This document shows positions 63,360 to 64,000 of a DNA stretch of 64,000 nucleotides, piece by piece (position 1 is the stretch's first letter; the number at the start of each line of letters is the position of its first letter). The stretch lies in assembly GCF_001429505.1 (NCBI RefSeq), contig NZ_LMJW01000016.1:62001-126000 (forward strand). The letters are read 5' to 3'. The notes beneath the pieces were generated by a model, which was not told the origin of the DNA, searched no databases, and worked only from the letters and a program-made list of their open reading frames with translations. The position numbers were made by a program, and so were the translations under genes. The stretch is from Allobosea sp. Root483D1. GTDB lineage: Bacteria; Pseudomonadota; Alphaproteobacteria; Rhizobiales; Beijerinckiaceae.

Positions 63360-64000
63360 ATGTCGAACAATTATGCCGGCCTGCGAGCGCTGACGAAGCT
63401 CGATCCGATCGCGGCCAAGCGTTGTGCCGAGAGGTTGATCGCCATCAGGGCGAGCCTCGAACCCGTCCGAGCGAACAAGAACGACGGAACCCTACTGCTC
63501 GCGACCTGGAACATCCGCGACTTCGACTCGAACAAGTTCGGCTTCGGGCCGCGCCTGCCCGAGAGCTTCTATTATCTCGCGGAGATGATCTCGGCTTTCG
63601 ATCTCGTGGCGCTTCAGGAGATCAACCGCGACCTGACGGCGCTGGAAAAGATCATGCGCATCCTCGGCCGCGAATGGGATTACATCGCGACCGACACGAG
63701 CGGCAACGACGAGCGCATGGTGTTCGTCTACAACACCGAGAAGGTCTGGTTCCGCAAGATTGCGGGCGAGATCGTCCTGCCCGAGGGGCAGCTCGTCGTC
63801 GCGCACAAGAAGGTGAAATCCGCCGACAAGCTCGACGAGGGGGCGGCCGCCGCTAAACTCGCCGCGGCGACCAAGGCCGAGTTCACCGAGGTCAAGCAGC
63901 AGTTCGCCCGCACGCCCTTCCTCGTCGCTTTCCAGTCGGGCTGGTTCCGCTTCAGTCTGTGCACCGTCCACATCTACTACGGCGAGGCGAGCGGCATGGC
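63360..64000 (+). CDS. Endonuclease/exonuclease/phosphatase-family protein, 5' part only
   Basis: The first 213 residues of an open frame that runs off the right edge. LLLATWNIRDFDSNKFG near residues 46-62 and DLVALQEINRDL near 84-95 contain the asparagine and glutamate that bind metal in the EEP superfamily; ERMVFVYNTEKVWF follows. Between about residues 150 and 180 there is a lysine/alanine-rich segment (KKVKSADKLDEGAAAAKLAAATKAEF) that looks like an inserted helix. The family includes DNases and phosphodiesterases; nothing here fixes the substrate. The ATG at 63360 has a GGGGGCGG stretch just upstream. The 144-base gap before it shows no other gene. Confidence 0.8.
   Translation, partial: MSNNYAGLRALTKLDPIAAKRCAERLIAIRASLEPVRANKNDGTLLLATWNIRDFDSNKFGFGPRLPESFYYLAEMISAFDLVALQEINRDLTALEKIMRILGREWDYIATDTSGNDERMVFVYNTEKVWFRKIAGEIVLPEGQLVVAHKKVKSADKLDEGAAAAKLAAATKAEFTEVKQQFARTPFLVAFQSGWFRFSLCTVHIYYGEASGM

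Overview
This 64 kb window is GC-rich, gene-dense chromosome. It most likely comes from an alphaproteobacterium of the order Hyphomicrobiales, with a Bosea-like genome as my best guess. That guess rests on gene content (XdhABC, MeaB/methylmalonyl-CoA mutase, the MaeB-type malic enzyme, a TIGR03808-like beta-helix protein, many peptide and amino-acid ABC importers), on strong GC bias at third codon positions, and on several families of roughly 50-110 bp palindromic repeats between genes. No database search was possible, so taxonomy and family names are recognition calls. I saw no rRNA, tRNA, CRISPR array, phage or transposase gene.

Layout. 1-3754 (minus): a Liv-type branched-chain amino-acid ABC importer (livK, livH, livM, livG running off the left edge). 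4025-13438 (minus): seven packed genes, six of the joints close or overlapping, that join xanthine dehydrogenase (xdhA, xdhB, xdhC) to a BMP-type nucleoside/purine ABC importer. Guanine deaminase (guaD, TTG start) is divergent at 13556, so this block looks like a purine uptake and catabolism locus. 14962-17826: a D-amino-acid transaminase-like enzyme, then a CGNR zinc-finger regulator divergent from an orphan Liv-type binding protein. 17914-23305 (minus): a first peptide importer. 23478-25772: MaeB-type malic enzyme. 26067-28737 (plus): an overlapping trio of MoxR-like AAA ATPase, HExxH metallopeptidase/VWA-like protein and LCCL-domain protein. 28744-34386 (minus): a second peptide importer with a divergent LysR regulator.

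35527-45003 is a mixed region: a stand-alone Lrp ligand-binding domain, an alpha/beta hydrolase, a Rhizobium-type asparaginase, a SulP transporter overlapping a frameshifted ParB-like gene, a TAT-exported beta-helix protein, MeaB, and two paralogous DUF900-type hydrolases with lipoprotein signals. 45043-51188: a penicillin-acylase-family enzyme, an Lrp regulator divergent from a methionine gamma-lyase-like enzyme, a lytic transglycosylase and a DUF3750-like protein. 51588-55583 (plus): a complete PotFGHI polyamine importer behind a 268-bp nested inverted-repeat element. 55979-60887 (minus): both methylmalonyl-CoA mutase subunits with thiD wedged between them. 61137-64000: a small glycine-rich protein, a HerA-like ATPase and the start of an endonuclease/exonuclease/phosphatase-family protein.

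The general theme is scavenging of amino acids, peptides, purines and polyamines with the matching catabolic enzymes. The most unusual features are an 87-bp palindromic repeat spliced in frame into xdhA, the nested inverted-repeat element before potF, the MoxR/metallopeptidase/LCCL trio, and thiD inside the mutase operon.
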